From: Lumnitzera littorea
Lineage: Eukaryota > Streptophyta > Magnoliopsida > Myrtales > Combretaceae
Assembly: GCA_024138015.1 (NCBI GenBank)
Contig: JAMXBB010000003.1
Location: 72,404,302 to 72,468,301, forward strand
Reading direction: 5' to 3'
DNA: 64,000 nucleotides
Part shown: in pieces, positions 1 to 13,582 of the stretch
Layout of the letters: each line of letters opens with the position of its first letter
Numbering within the stretch: the stretch's first letter is position 1
Program-made: the position numbers and the translations under genes
Notes under the pieces: model-generated
What the model saw: the letters and a program-made list of their open reading frames with translations, nothing else
Told to the model about the DNA's origin: nothing
Database searches by the model: none

Positions 1-1001
1 TTAAGGAAAAACTTTTTTTTTATTTTAAAAATGTTTAAAAAATATTTTTAAAAAAATAATTCAGAGTTGCCAATTAGTAAAACTGATAAAAAATGAAATT
101 AAGGTTCTTAAGTGGAAAAACTCTAATTTAGCTACTAGTCTACAATTTTTCTAAAAAAATTAATTTATTAGAAAATTTTACTAAAAAATCTAAGCTCGAA
201 GGTAAATCTATTAAAACAAAAGCCACCATATGAAAACTTTAGAAACTAGCTAATGGACTATATTTTTGGAGTTTTTCTAAAAATGTATAAACATGCAAAA
301 ATGAAAAAATGCATAAAAAAGGAATTTATTATTATTTTTATTACCATTTTTCCCTTAAAATGAAAAGAACATAAAATATTTTACAAATTTCATCGTTGCC
401 TTGAAAGTGCTTTTATACTTGTTAATTGGGATCAGATTGACTATAGTTCTCATTTTTTTAGAAAAAAATTTTAGTGTATCAATTATTTTTATTTTGAAAA
501 ATTGGTCCATATTTACATTTTTTAAATATTTATTATTTTTATTTTTAAAAAAGGCCTAAGAAAACCTAACTTTATTTCCATTTTTTTTTTTAAAAAGCCT
601 AAAAATATTAATTTTTGAAAAAACTCCAATTCAAATTTTCATTTATTTAAAAGAACAATTACGTAATAAAAAATTAATTTTCAAGAGAAATCCTTTAAGA
701 TCTAAAAATGTAATTTTTATGAAAAACTAATGAAACATGCAATTTTTATGTAAAATATGTAAAGATGAGGAAAAGGATGAATTTTCTAAAAATGAAACAC
801 ACAAAAATACTTTATTTGTTATTTTATTATTTTTTAATGATGATATGGAAAAAATACTGACTATTAAGTATTGATGCCAAAACTTGCAAAAAAACTCATG
901 TTAGTATCAATGAATTAACCTAACTGTGCAATTTCAATAAAAACTATTACTATCATTATTATTTTGAAATAACAATAGTATATTATATTAGATATCTCTT
1001 A
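1..1001. other. AT-rich non-coding stretch
   Basis: Very AT-rich sequence with many A and T homopolymer runs. I see no coding similarity, structural RNA or recognisable transposon end here. Confidence 0.6.
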
Positions 1002-2364
1002 TGAATTTTGATAATAACAAAAAGAGAAAAGTGCTAATGAATTAACAAGTATGTAGGTATTCTTTGAAAGTTTAAAATTGGAAATTGAATTATTTTTAGA
1101 AACTTATTCAGAAGGTTTGAATTGATTTAAAAAAAACAAAAAGATAAGTCTGAAAATCTTCAAAGAATGTTTTAGAAGATTTTATAAAAAAAAAAAATCA
1201 ATATAGCATTTTAAAAACTTATTTAGAGACTTTGAAGAAAAGAAGATTGATACTCTTTAGAAAATTATTCAAATAGTTAGTTTAGAAGAGTAACATTGAA
1301 AATTAACACGTATCAGTTTGAAGTAAATAAGGCTCATCTCCATTGGATTAGATGTATTAGGGAAATATACTTAATCATGTTTCACTTAAGATGAAACTAA
1401 GAATCCTTGGGGATTATTTTTTAAGTGAACATATCTTTGGATAAATCAAGATAATATCTTACAATGGATAAAGACAAGGCTGGTTTCAAATCTCATGGGA
1501 TTTTATCTTTAAATCTGAAGCTTATTTGGAAATTGCTGATCAAGCATATCTTACTAAGCTCTAAGGATCGGATTTAAATTTCAAAACACCAAGATCATCT
1601 TAACAATATCTATGGACTATCTAAGCATTGAGAAGGATAAACATGATTTGAAGATAATTCTTAACATATTCAGTTGTTAGAATAATTAAGCATAAAAGAA
1701 AAAGTGATTCAAAATTGTTAGCACAAATCTAAGGAACAAAAAATTATGCATACATTATACTTAGATCATGAGCAATTTCTACTATCTGAAAGAGCATATA
1801 ACCATTTTTAGATTCTTCTTCAAAAAGTTGAATTGAAACAGATCTCTCGTCAATCATTACTTATGTTTTTATCTGAAATTATTTGAGATTCATATTGTTA
1901 TTCTCACTTGCTTTTTGTAAAATTTGTTTATTATTTGAGTGTTGAGAGAAGATAAATTGTACTATGTAGATTTGTAATTAGCTTAGATTATAGAGAAGCT
2001 AGATAAGCTTAGTACAATATAGTGAAGCCAATGTATTGCAAGTGCTTGTAAACTTCTCATAATTTTGATTTATTGGATCAAGTGGAACGATATTGGTAAA
2101 GTAAACCTGGTCTCCAACAGTAGAGTTAGAAGATAGTAGTAGGTAGAAGGCTAAAGCTTTATAAATTGAGAACTTAATATTCTCCTTTCTTATCTCTTTT
2201 AATTTACGCTATTTAATTGTGTTATTTGTGTTGAATTATTAAAGTACCATTATTCACCAAATAAAGTTATTAAGAGGCGTATTTTCAACTTATATCGAAA
2301 AAGTTTCAAAAAGTTTAAAGATATTAATTCACCTCCTCTCTTGATATCTTATATGAGACTAACA
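1002..2364 (+). mobile_element. Probable Copia (SIRE/Maximus-like) solo LTR
   Basis: The stretch opens with TGAATTTTGATAATAAC followed by a purine-rich AAAAAGAGAAAAG. Many SIRE/Maximus LTRs open in the same way, with a TTTGATGATGAC-like start and an A/G tract. It closes with TTCACCTCCTCTCTTG and, about 20 bases later, GACTAACA; Copia LTRs commonly finish with a TTCACCCCCCCTCTTG-like string just before the LTR end. No tRNA primer site follows the right edge and no coding sequence is attached, so a solo LTR is inferred. No convincing 5-bp target duplication was found, so both edges are approximate. Confidence 0.45.
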
Positions 2365-3190
2365 TACTAAAAATACAAGTAAAAACTAAACTAGAACCTA
2401 CACTAGAAAAAAACTAAAGTTAGTATAACAAAAACCAATAAAATAAAATAAAAACAAAGAAAACTAACACCAACCTACTCTAATGGGTCAAATCAAGGGT
2501 GCTATCTACACGCAGGTCAGGTTTGTTAGAGACAAATTGAGGCCACTTGTCTAGATTGGGTTAGGTCACTACTCTTGTTACCTTCTAAAGTTCATACAAA
2601 CATCTCTAAGTACCAAATTGAATGGGTAACTCAACATTGATGAGGATTTTATTGATGAAAGTAGAGTTGGTGTTGGTGTTTTAGTATGGAATGGTGGTTT
2701 TAGGAGTTTAGTGAGCAGTGAAAGTTGGCATCATCGGGGGTCGTATGGTCATGGATCTATATGTGGATGCTGAGTGTCTGTATTAGCTCATGTAAGGCAA
2801 GAGCAATTGATGTGGTTGTCATGAGTAACCATGGAAGGTAGGTCTTGTATGAAGTGTGGCTGAAAGCAAGCGAACAATAAGGAAAGGACATGATTAGGGG
2901 TTAGTAACAAGTTGTAAGGGTATATTCTAAATTGCAGGTGGTGGTTTACAATGGAGGATGGTTCATGGGTTTAGTGACGTCAATTGTCTATTTGAAAGGA
3001 GATGGGGACTTACTGTATGTGTGTGTGGATGTTTCAAGTTAAGTTCTATTGTGAGAATGTCTATTAAGTCACATACAGTATTGAGATGCAATTGTAACAA
3101 TGGGGAGTAAGATTGAATGAAGATGGGGTTGAGTTGTTAGGTCTACTATTTGGACCCTAAAGGAGGCTTAGTAGGATTACCTAAAAATTT
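2365..3190. other. Non-coding, locally GT-rich DNA
   Basis: From about 2,640 to 3,170 the plus strand becomes GT-rich, unlike its AT-rich surroundings. A similar G-rich texture returns at about 6,600-6,850. The two may be halves of one sequence split by the LTR-like block between them, but no direct alignment was made. No gene is recognised. Confidence 0.35.
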
Positions 3191-6100
3191 CTATATCACG
3201 TGTACACCCATGATATGAAAATCGTCTTATAAGTTAGAGATTGCAAGACTCTAAATAATAAATCACTAAGATTATTGATTTTTAAGTAATTAATTTATTG
3301 TAAAATATAAATACAAATCACTATAGATGTTCGATATCTCACAATTCCTCAACACCGTAGAGAATCGGTATCCCCTATTAAATAATAAGATTAAGTAATA
3401 TAGACTTAAAAATTCAAACTTAATAAGGTTGAAAAATCTAAGTACGTAAGTGGTATTTATATTTAAAGTTTCACAAGAACTAAACAACTTCTCTCTAATT
3501 CCAACCTCTAAAATGTCTCAGTACTTACACTCAACGCTCGGCTCTTAACTCATATCCGATTATCTATCAACCTGCAAAAGAAAAACTATTAGAGAATAAG
3601 CTATAAGAACTTAGTGAGTTATCTCTCTTACTATACTAGCAAGCAAGTTGTTAAACAAATTATTACAATCATTTGAATGCATGCACATGCAGTATGCCAA
3701 ATAATATATACAGTTGACTGGTGCTGCATATAACGTTGGATATACATTGGCACCAATCACAACTAGGCTCTAGCTTCTAGGTTTTTAACCATAACTTTGA
3801 ATTCATATTTCACAAAATACATTTCCATTTATGAAAATCCAGTAGTACACAAATTCTCAAGCCTATGGTGAGGTGGCCTCCGTAGTCTACACTTATACCC
3901 TATAGCGGAGGTTTTTAGACTCGACCCTTAGCCATATGGTTAGCATCTCCATCACTTAGTAATCCTGTAGGTTTGGGTAAGATCATGTTGTATGAGTATA
4001 CCGTACAAAAACACTTTAATATATAAAAATGACCCCCACAAGGCCTCCCTTTACCTTTACGTGAAGTGACAGTTGGAATAAGTAATGTAATGCATAGATA
4101 ATGCATGACCCTTTAAATTTAAGATAAGCTAAATATATTTAAGTCAAATTATGAGGAGATCAATCAATATCAGCAAACTATCCAAATCATATAACAATCA
4201 ATCATATAATCAAATCATCAATTACCATATTTAACGATATTTGTCATAGTAATCAATCAACATCAAACACATGCATATCCCAAAACCTCATGCATAAAGT
4301 TATTAATATTCAACTTAAGCGTACTAACTACAAGCACAAACAAGTATGGAGTCATTGAGAGTACTCACTTAGCCTTGACATTTCTCATGCTTATCATAAT
4401 AATTAGTCGAAAGATCAAAACTCTTGTTGAGATTACCAAATCATTACGAAGTAAAGACAATAATAAGTAATTGAATTAATTAATGGCTGTAGATATTTAT
4501 TTACCTAATTCTACCTAGGTTATTATTAGTTTTTATATCAGATTAATTTTTATCGCTAATCGTAAATGACTTTTTCATTCTATCTTCGATATTTACAAGT
4601 TTATAGTCATTTTTCATCGTTTTTAGATGGTGATGTCCGTTTTGGATGTTAAGACTTGTATTTTACGATATAGACTAAGTTTATTGGAATTTTAACTATT
4701 GAAACTTAAATATTCTTATTAGCTAGTTTTATATCTTATTTTAGTATTTAACGATTTAATTAGCCATTAGATTCTTATACTTAGATGATTTTACATTGTG
4801 ATTACTAATTTATGGGCTTAAATAAGGTCAATTCAATTTAAGATGGTTATTAAAGGCTTAAGGAAGTTTCGGCCCATATATGTATATATTTATATATATT
4901 ATGTTATCTTATATTTTAGTATTTTATAAGTTTATATCATCACTTATGTATACTCTATACTTATACTATTTTGTATTCTATACATAGGTTACGTGTATAC
5001 TTATACTTCTAATATATTTGTATGTATACTAGTATATATACCCATATATACATACAGTTATATATATATTTTTATACGTATTTTCGTATGCTTAGTATAC
5101 CCCTTTAAGAAATCTTCACAAAATCCATTCTTTTGCACTTTAAGGGCTTATTTAGTGAGTTACATGTATGTATACCTAGTATTTTCCTCCTTTTTGGTTA
5201 TGTATATAGAGGATACTTATGTATAAGGGTATCCATACATGTGTACATCAAGTATATCCTTGTACACACATACTTGAACATATGTATATGTGCTCCTTCT
5301 CCATTTATCTAAGGTGTTCTTATACTTATACTAACTATTTCACTAAAACCCTTACATATACACTTCACATGTATTCACTTGTTATATGTACATTTGCATT
5401 TCTACATGTATCCTTAAGTATTTTTACACTTCTAAGCATAAGTATAAGGATTCCTATCTTCAACAACATAAAAGCACATATTACATAAGATTCCTGCACT
5501 AACTTAAGATAGATAACCAACTCACTTATTGAAATAGAGATTCAAATGAAATTATACCTTTTTCTTCTTTGTGATATGAAAAGGAAAGAAAGTATATGTG
5601 TTTTATTGGTTTATGATGGCAAGTGAAGTTGTATAGTTAAAGTTATGAAGGGGTTAAAGATGAAAAAGGCAAGGGAAGTTCACGGTTTTGTGGGAGAAAA
5701 AAAAAAGGGGTTTGTGCTGCCTTAATTTGTGTTTTGTAATTGAGAAAAGTGGAGTCTAGAAGAAAGAAAAGAATAGACAACAACAAGGGGATAAAATTGG
5801 ACAAAAACAATGTATAGAAAGTTAAAGAAGATGGGAGAAAATTCTAGATGATAATGACATTTTGTTGACTTTGTCAATATGTTGACTTAGTTTGCCTTTG
5901 GCTTGGTCAAATGTTGACTTAGTCAACTCTCTTAAAATTATATGTAATTTGAATGTACATAATGTGGTAATTTAGGATAACTAGGAGAAAAATTAAGGAA
6001 ATGAAAGGAAATGTGGTGTTTATTGAAATAATTAATAAAAATAGTTAATGAGATTTCCCTCTAAGTATTTATATCCTATATACATTATTTAGTATGGTAC

Positions 6101-6590
6101 TTAGTATAACTATTACAAAAAGTACCATTTAAGATATTAGCATTGACTATACGTAATATAAATATCAACTAAACACTTAACTCTATAAAATACTAACCTA
6201 ATTATATGATTAGAAGATGGATGTGATCTATAATACAATATCTTAGTTTTCTAGTAAATTAAATTAGTATTGTAAGCATTTATAAATAATTAAAAGTTAT
6301 CTTGATTATTTGTTAATGATTTAGTATAATAATAAGGATATATTAGCAATTAGGGTTTTAGGGTAAATTATAGTGAACTAGTACCTTTATATCTTTAAAG
6401 TTATAGTTTTAAGGTTTTCATTAATTTTAGGTACAATCTCAAGTGTTTATATACATTTAGAGTCTAAAAATTTTATATGCGATTAAATCTTTGGTAGCTA
6501 TCTTAGGGTTTTCATCTTAACTAGCCTTGTTAACTCTTAGAGTCTTCTAGCACACTAGGGTCTACTTTAGGTATTAGGTTGAAAACTTTT
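3191..6590 (-). mobile_element. Long LTR-like block, chromovirus style (edges uncertain)
   Basis: Read on the minus strand, the segment around 4,350 contains a GTGAGTACTC-type string. TG-rich, weakly repetitive non-coding sequence with many TGATTGAT and ATGATT words follows it. This texture resembles the R/U5 part of long Del/Tekay-type LTRs and the better-defined solo LTR at 24,440-26,828. Neither LTR end, primer site nor target duplication was pinned down. It could also be ordinary intergenic DNA. Confidence 0.25.
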
Positions 6591-9062
6591 AGGGGTTTAC
6601 ATCTACTGTGTTGGGGCATTAAAGATAGATGATGATGGGGTCAAGAAGGTGTTCATAGGTGTGTTAACTTCAGGTCGTGTAGGGTTATAAATAAGAGAGG
6701 TCATCATATTTAGTAAGTGAATGGTTTTGCTATTCGCTATTGATGTTAGTCATGTATGGAGTGGAAAGAGAGCATCACTAAAGTTAGGTAATTGCGAGAG
6801 AGAGGTTGAAGATGATAAAGGGGCGTGGAGTGGTTATTTGTGATTGAAAATTGGATTGGATGTGTTTTTTGTTTTTTTTTTATTTTTTTTTTTTTTGGTG
6901 TCCTTGTTAGTTTTTATAAACTCACAAACTCAAATCTTCTTCAACCAAATTGGATCAAACAAAATCTTTGTACTTTAAGTTTGGATTCCTGTGATCTTTA
7001 ACAAATCTTCAATTGATAGATTTTATCATATTTTTCAGTTAGATTTGATCCTATTGGTAATGGTTTTGTCATGATTTCATTAAATCCACTAAAAAACACT
7101 TAAGCTCCATCAGGTCTAAGAGTTTTCTATTTTTTTTTTCCCCTCCCTTTCTTATTGATTCTCAACCCAAAAAGAAAGAAACTAACTTATCGACAAGTCC
7201 CTTCTTAGCAATTAATCCACTTAAATATTATTAAACCATTTAAACTAGCCCAACTTTAAACTATGCTTTTAGGCTTAAACTCAATTTGACCTAATTTAAT
7301 TTATAAATGACCCATACAGATTTGAATATGCATGTTGAGGATTTGTACCATTGTTTTCAGATTTAATAAACTCAAAGTCTTCTTTTAATTAATCTAGTTA
7401 AAATTTCTTTTATTTGAAAATGGTCCACTTTATGAGCTTAAATATTCAACTAGACTATTTTTCTAATGAAGCTCAAAATTTTTTAAGACTTTAAATTTAT
7501 TAAATTATATATATATTTTTGAACTTTACCTGATCTAACCCTAAATGACTAACTAACTTAACTTCAACTCTTTTGAAATTTTTATTTACAAGTTTTTAAA
7601 TTTTTTTGGATTTTATTTATTATATTTTTTCAAATTTTCAATTTTTTAAATATATTTTTTAAACTTAGCCCAAAAGTTAAAAAAAAAAAAGACTAAAACT
7701 AAAATAAATAGTGGCAAAAATGAGGTATCCATACCCATTTGTAGCTTCTTCCCAACATCCTATCTTTGTTTACAATATCACCAAAGTTAGCAGCTCACTA
7801 AGACCATCTTTATCTCATATGAACTTTAAAAGTATCTTATATTGCCATATGAGTTTTTTTTGGAACTTTACACTTTATCCTTAAGATCTTTCATCAAATT
7901 TCCTAACACCTTTTTATATTTTTGCAGGCTCTATATTATAACTTCTAAATCATTATTTTTTATATTTTTAAATATAATTTTTGTATCACTAAATGTAATG
8001 TTCGTATTATATAATAAATATTATTATATGATTAATAAATATTAAATTGATTAAAAAAAAAAAGAGGAAGAGGATTGTCCTCAACCCAAGGGATACGATA
8101 TATCCTTAAGAAACCTTTAGAGGTCCTACATATGCGAGAAGCAATTAGCAATAAAGCTGGTCTAGTATGAAATCAATGCCTAACTAATCAAATTACTAAA
8201 TCACAAGACTACTTGGTGACTAGTCATGTCATTATTGATCACTAAGTTATATATCCAAAATCAGCATCCTCCTCCAATCTCTTTTCTAACATCTCCTAAG
8301 CATAAGCAATAGGTAATATTTGATGTTTTACTCTTCACTAAGATCATTGCTTACTAATTCTTGTATGCATTAACAGCAACAAGTAACTATGTACTTCAAT
8401 CCTAAGTAAACGTGATCCTTGAATCACAAATGATAAGACATTTTACTGTATATTAAATATCCATACTTAATTAATCTATAGTTACAACTTGATATGGTTT
8501 TTAATTAACACCTATAGGTTAATTTTAAGGGATGTAATTACTTAAACCTAAACGTATAATAAATTATTATTCTTTTACTTAATTTAATTTAGTTACTAAC
8601 TAATGTATAATACACTAACTAACTATTAACTTATGAGTTAACTAACTCTAAATTATTTACTATTTCCTTATTTTACTACTAACTTACACTTTAATCTATA
8701 ACTAACTCATTATCCACTAACCTAACTAACTTATTGATTAATTACTTAATTATTTAATTACTTTGAAAGTTTCTTTTATATATCTAGCTATCAATGGCTA
8801 GTTGGCCCCACAACAAAAGCTCGTTTGATTGTCCAAAATAGGCGGTCAATTGACTAGCAAAAAGGCCTTTGTTGATCAACTACTTAAGGCCAATTATACT
8901 AATCTTCCATAAGCTGATGGACTAGCCTTCTATAGGCCAAAAGATGGCAATACTTATATATATATACACATATACCCTCATACACTTTTTATTTATTTTT
9001 TCTTTAAATTCCAAAAATCAATAACCATTTCCAAGAGCACATTTTCCATATCGATTCCATCC
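6591..9062. other. Non-coding AT-rich DNA with homopolymer T/A tracts
   Basis: Contains a near-continuous T tract at about 6,865-6,897, an A run at about 7,679-7,690, and otherwise AT-rich sequence. Short open frames here have no recognisable family features. Nothing functional is supported. Confidence 0.5.
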
Positions 9063-9108
9063 TTTATTAAGTAAAACCACTTTATTAAGTAAAACCACTT
9101 TATTAAAC
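9063..9108. repeat. 18-bp tandem repeat, about 2.5 copies
   Basis: The unit TTTATTAAGTAAAACCAC occurs perfectly at 9,063-9,080 and 9,081-9,098. It is followed by a partial third copy to about 9,108. Confidence 0.9.
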
Positions 9109-9529
9109 AACTTTTTTTTAATCATGCAATAAGAACTCCTTAAATAAATCTTTCATATTCCACAACCAAAGTAAATATATTCCACTTTTTTGAATTCCAA
9201 AAACCAAATATTGAATTATCAAGGCTAGTTTTCAATTTTTTTACTTTTGAAGCAACTTATTACCAATAATCTTTAAATATCCATAATCACTACTCTATTA
9301 TAGCAGCCAACTAAGTAATAAAACTTTTAGGATCAACTTTGGTCTTTCCAATCCAATGTAGAAATTGGTTATTTTGAACCAATATGACATAATCTATTTC
9401 CTTAATATCATAATCAATACTGAACTCCAAATTCTCTTAGTTCTTTCATCTTTCTCTTATTTCCATGTCATAACTTATATTTAATAATATATCTATAATC
9501 AATGACTTTATAAAATGAATCAAATCTTA

Positions 9530-10470
9530 CCTTAGTCTTGTTGTATGGGCCTACCTTGAACCTCTACACCCTAAATTCCAATTCTAACATCAAGAGAAAA
9601 CCTTTCATTTCCTCAACAAAATTCACAAAGTTATTGTAATTAACTCATCAAAAAATGTTGAATCACTTACCTAAACAAAAGCTAAAAACCTTGTTCATCT
9701 TTTTGTTATGTGCTAATTATGTTTAGCCAACAACATTCACCACTTCAATTCCTTGCAAGAAACATCAAAATAGATCCCTACTCTATGATAAAATTGAAGT
9801 TCTAGAGAAAGAATCCATTGAGGGCATCAACGCTTGAACACGGTAGGATCTTCATAGTAGGGAATAACTTAAAACTAAGGACTAGGGCTTAGCCATTGTT
9901 CATTTGTATTTGCATTTGATTATCGTTTACTAGATCTCTTTTGGACCTTAGGTTTCTCATAAACCTCTATGTTTTTTACTAGTTTACTAGATCTCTTTTT
10001 ACTTTTGAAAATTCTTCAACACACATCATATCCTTAGTGATAACTTTAAAAAACAAAACCATAAATACATAAATCCACAGATATATATATATATCATAAT
10101 GCCAATAATACCTAAATTTTATTGTATGTGCCAACCTTAACCCCTTTCACTTAAATTCTAATTCCAAAAGCTAAAACAAAATTTTGGTTTCCTTTGCCAA
10201 GTACATAGATTAAAGTTCCGATTATTATAATTAACTCATCACAAAAGGCTAAATCAATTAGCTAAATGAGAACTAGAAACCGTAATTTTCTTTCTTTGTT
10301 ATTACACACCTATGTATAGTAAAAAAACATCTACCACTTAGAATCCTTGTAAGAAATGTCAAACCAAATCCCTACCCAATAATAAAATTGAAATTGTAGG
10401 TTTTGATTACTTTTCTATCCACCATATATCTTCTAAACCCTTAGTTTCTTGTAAACCCTCATGCTTCCTC
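9530..10470. repeat. Diverged direct duplication (9.53-9.98 kb and 10.11-10.47 kb)
   Basis: Two stretches about 575 bp apart share an ordered series of motifs: TTGTATG, CTAAATTC, AATTAACTCATCA, GCTAAAAACC-like, CACTT-AAT-CCTTG(C/T)AAGAAA, ATCCCTAC and AATAAAATTGAA. A third shared block follows (CTTAGGTTTCTCATAAACC against CTTAGTTTCTTGTAAACC). They are old copies of one non-coding sequence; the family is unknown. Confidence 0.6.
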
Positions 10471-10599
10471 CTTGAAAGCTCATAATCTATAAGAAATGGA
10501 TAGAGTTAGAGATTTTCTAGATAAAATTAGTTTAATTGTATAGTGAGGGAAGAAACCTTATGTGTTACTTCTTGGTAGTAAAGGCATATAGAGAGAATT

Positions 10600-10690
10600 A
10601 GGTTATGAGAGCATCTCTTGTACCTTACTTGTGCGAAGGTTGCTTGTTTGAATGTCTACCTTAGTTGTTGTGAGAGCATCTCTTATACCT
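10600..10690. repeat. Pair of short direct repeats
   Basis: TGAGAGCATCTCTT(G/A)TACCTT occurs at about 10,607 and again at about 10,670, some 62 bp apart. The sequence around them is non-coding. Confidence 0.7.
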
Positions 10691-11263
10691 TTATTATTTG
10701 ACTTGAATTTGTAATTAAATCAACCAAATAGGCAAATTCTTATTCGTAGATTATATAGGGTAACTACTAAATTGCTCCTATTTTTAATTTGATTTTGAAG
10801 GCATTTTAATATTTGAAAGTATGACATACCCTTATCTTAGGCCATGGATGGACTAATGGTTATGGTCTCATGAATAAGATATAAAAATATGTAAAAATAA
10901 AATAAAATAAGAAATAGCTATTTCTCTTATCTTGAGAAGGACTTGTAATTATTAATTTGCCAACCATAGGAATTCTAAGAATAGTTTTTATAATAACTAA
11001 ATATAGTAATATCTCTACATAGCTTTACCCTTATTATTAAATTAACAAAATATGTTGTTAATGAAAAGTAATAAATAAGATAACTATCATTTGTAATATT
11101 TTATTTCAGCAACAATTGTGAAATTATTGATTATTTTAGGTAAGAAAGTTTACCCCATAGTTAAACTTTTGGTACATAAGAATTAGAAACAAAAATTTGA
11201 AAACCCCCTTCTATTATGAAACACTAAAAGAACTTTTTCACGTTACTAAGTTTTCCTTATATT

Positions 11264-11933
11264 TAAGGCTATTCATCAAATTGAACTAAACCAATTTGAG
11301 AATCAAATCAAACAGCACCGAACCATAAAATGAGGTTTTTTTGTATTTCAGTTTAGTTTGGGAGTGCTCAAATAGTTTAATGTTCAATTTGGGGGGTTGA
11401 ATGGAATCAAACCGTTTAAACTTAAACAGAACTGTTTTTTGTTAAAAATAAAAAAATAAGTGATATTTTTTAGTTTTAAACCCAATTGATATTTCAATTT
11501 AATTTAATTTACCTTTTTTATTATTTTTTTCTTTTTTGGTTTTTACTTTTAGTTTTTACAATCCACTCATTTTCCTTCATAGTGTTTCGTATCTCAAGTT
11601 GGCCTTCACACCTTTACTATTATTAAGATGAATTGTTATTGTATAAAGTTATGTAATTTTAATTATTGCATTATATTCCCTAATTTAGTGTCAATATTGG
11701 TTGGAAACTACTATGACTGTTATTATTATCAAAAAAGAAAATGATGCTTTCGAAAAGTAGTTCAAACCAAATAAAACTGAACTCAATCAAATCGAACCAT
11801 ATTTAAAGCTATTTGGTTCAAAACCTCCATTCGTTAGAAATGGTTCAATTTATTGGAAGTTTAAATTGAATCGTTTTAAATCCAGTTTGATTTAGTTCGG
11901 TCTTTAATTCAAATTGAATTATAAACACCCCTA
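11264..11933. mobile_element. hAT-type MITE (670 bp)
   Basis: The element is flanked by a perfect 8-bp direct repeat CTTATATT (11,256-11,263 and 11,934-11,941), the target-duplication length typical of the hAT superfamily. Its left end begins TAAGGCTATTCATCAAATTG. The reverse complement of its right end begins TAGGGGTGTTTATAATTC and soon reads CAATTTGAA, so the termini form an imperfect inverted repeat. Plant hAT MITEs commonly start TAGGGGTGTTCA. The interior is AT-rich, repeats AACCAAA/GAACC-like words and has no transposase frame, so it would move only with an enzyme supplied elsewhere. Confidence 0.75.
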
Positions 11934-11941
11934 CTTATATT

Positions 11942-13060
11942 GGTTGTTTTGAAATGTGTGAAGGGGAAATATTCACCACTTCAAACAGTTTTGTAAAATT
12001 CGGGATTGAAACATCGAGATGTAATAATGTTGTTTCAACACGTAAAACATGAAAGTGAGAATTTTCATTGCAATCTGGCTCTTTCAATGAATTGAAGAAC
12101 AAGTTTAATTGTGTTCGAAGGAGTCGATCAAATGTAGATGTCCCAGCTTAAAATCTGCAGTGAATATATGACGAATCAGAATTGTCTTTATACGACTGAG
12201 TCCCTTTCACTACCTAAATAAAGCTAAAGGCTTTCTGAGATAAACATTTGACAACATGCATGCGTAGGAGTTGCATTCAAATAATAGAGAACAAAATCTT
12301 TACTGAAGTTATCTATCTTATGCAACCATGTTACTGGATCAACTTTATCTACAACTCGGTGGTATCCCATCTTACGTGTATCCAGAATCCACTAGAAAAG
12401 TTTAACTAGAAGTGGCATACATGTTGATTATTAAATGATAGATATGAAAATCTCGCACCTAGAATATTTTTAATTTACCTGTAAACAGAAGTTTCTCTAA
12501 GATAATAGCGTTGATGGGGCTATAATAGTAATGATATTTAAGCATATAAAAAATAAAGAAACCAACTTTTTGAAAGAGTATTACTTATGTTTGCATATAC
12601 TAAAATTTTATTAATATTTTTATATTATTCATTAATATACGTAGTGTATTAATATTATTGAATCCTTTTTCAATATGATGTATTTTGTATCAAACTTTTA
12701 TTAGTTAATATTTATGGGTGATAATTTTTTCTTTTTTGTTTTTTTCAACCCGTAAGCGGGCATAAATCTTCTTTATTTTTTTTTTCATTTTACCCTTAAG
12801 TGGAATTTTTTATTTTTATGTTTACCCAAAAAAATCTTTCTTTTTCATGTACTGTGCTAAAACGCACGAGAAAAGATTTAAAATCGCATTTAAAAATTGT
12901 TTTTCTACATATATTCCCTTGCACGGGGTCATTAGGCTTGTCCCAGAGAAAGATAACCGTCCACAATAAAGAAAATTATCTATTGCGAGCCATCTTCTTT
13001 TCTTTTTTATAAAGAAATGATACCAACAGTTACCTAATCATAATTAGGGCCATTAAAGAG
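11942..13060. other. Intergenic DNA upstream of the UGT remnant
   Basis: No coding similarity is recognised. This interval would hold any upstream promoter elements of the glycosyltransferase remnant, but nothing beyond the TATA box at 13,069 could be identified. Confidence 0.5.
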
Positions 13061-13068
13061 AAAAACTC

Positions 13069-13077
13069 TATATAAAT
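13069..13077 (+). promoter_or_regulatory. TATA box of the UGT remnant
   Basis: TATATAAAT lies 75 bp before the ATG at 13,152. This is a normal plant distance, giving a start site near 13,100 and a short 5' leader. Confidence 0.6.
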
Positions 13078-13151
13078 GTCAGCCTCTTGGAATAATATAA
13101 TACGACTAAAGCATCCATTAGAAAGAGGATCAGTGTAGCTAGCTACATATC

Positions 13152-13551
13152 ATGGACAAGAAGAACATGGAGATGGTGTCTAGTAATGGTCACCGTCTTG
13201 TGCTAGTTCCCTGCCCTTTACAAGGCCACATTACCCCAATGCTTCATTTAGCTTCCTCTTGTAGGGATGTTATATCCTTCTTGTTTACCCTTAATTCCAA
13301 GTGTAAAGAGGCTTTTCGCGACTGCTTAACCCGGGTTATTGCAGATAGATCAAGAGGTTGCATATCGTGCATTATATTCGATGCTGTAATGTATTCTTCT
13401 GGAGAGGTTGCTAGCGAGCTGGAGATTCCAAGGTTAGCTCTTAGGACAAGCACTGCCGCCAATTTTCTCGGACTTTTCTTGCTCAACCAAAAAGACAGCC
13501 TTCCTAACCAAGGTAAGGGCACTTCAGATGATGATGCTTCCATATTTATTC

Positions 13552-13582
<31 letters not shown>

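Noticed and set aside
4993..5488. Two open frames of 77 and 89 codons on the plus strand.
   Set aside because: They are Tyr/Ile/Thr-rich translations of TATA/CATA-type low-complexity DNA with no family features.
1..13000. Bacterial, plastid or mitochondrial insertions.
   Set aside because: No conserved organelle gene, rRNA or tRNA sequence was recognised. The composition is uniform AT-rich plant intergenic DNA.
12800..13012. A small gene upstream of the UGT.
   Set aside because: The 70-codon frame has no recognisable features and ends just before the UGT promoter. It is most likely chance.
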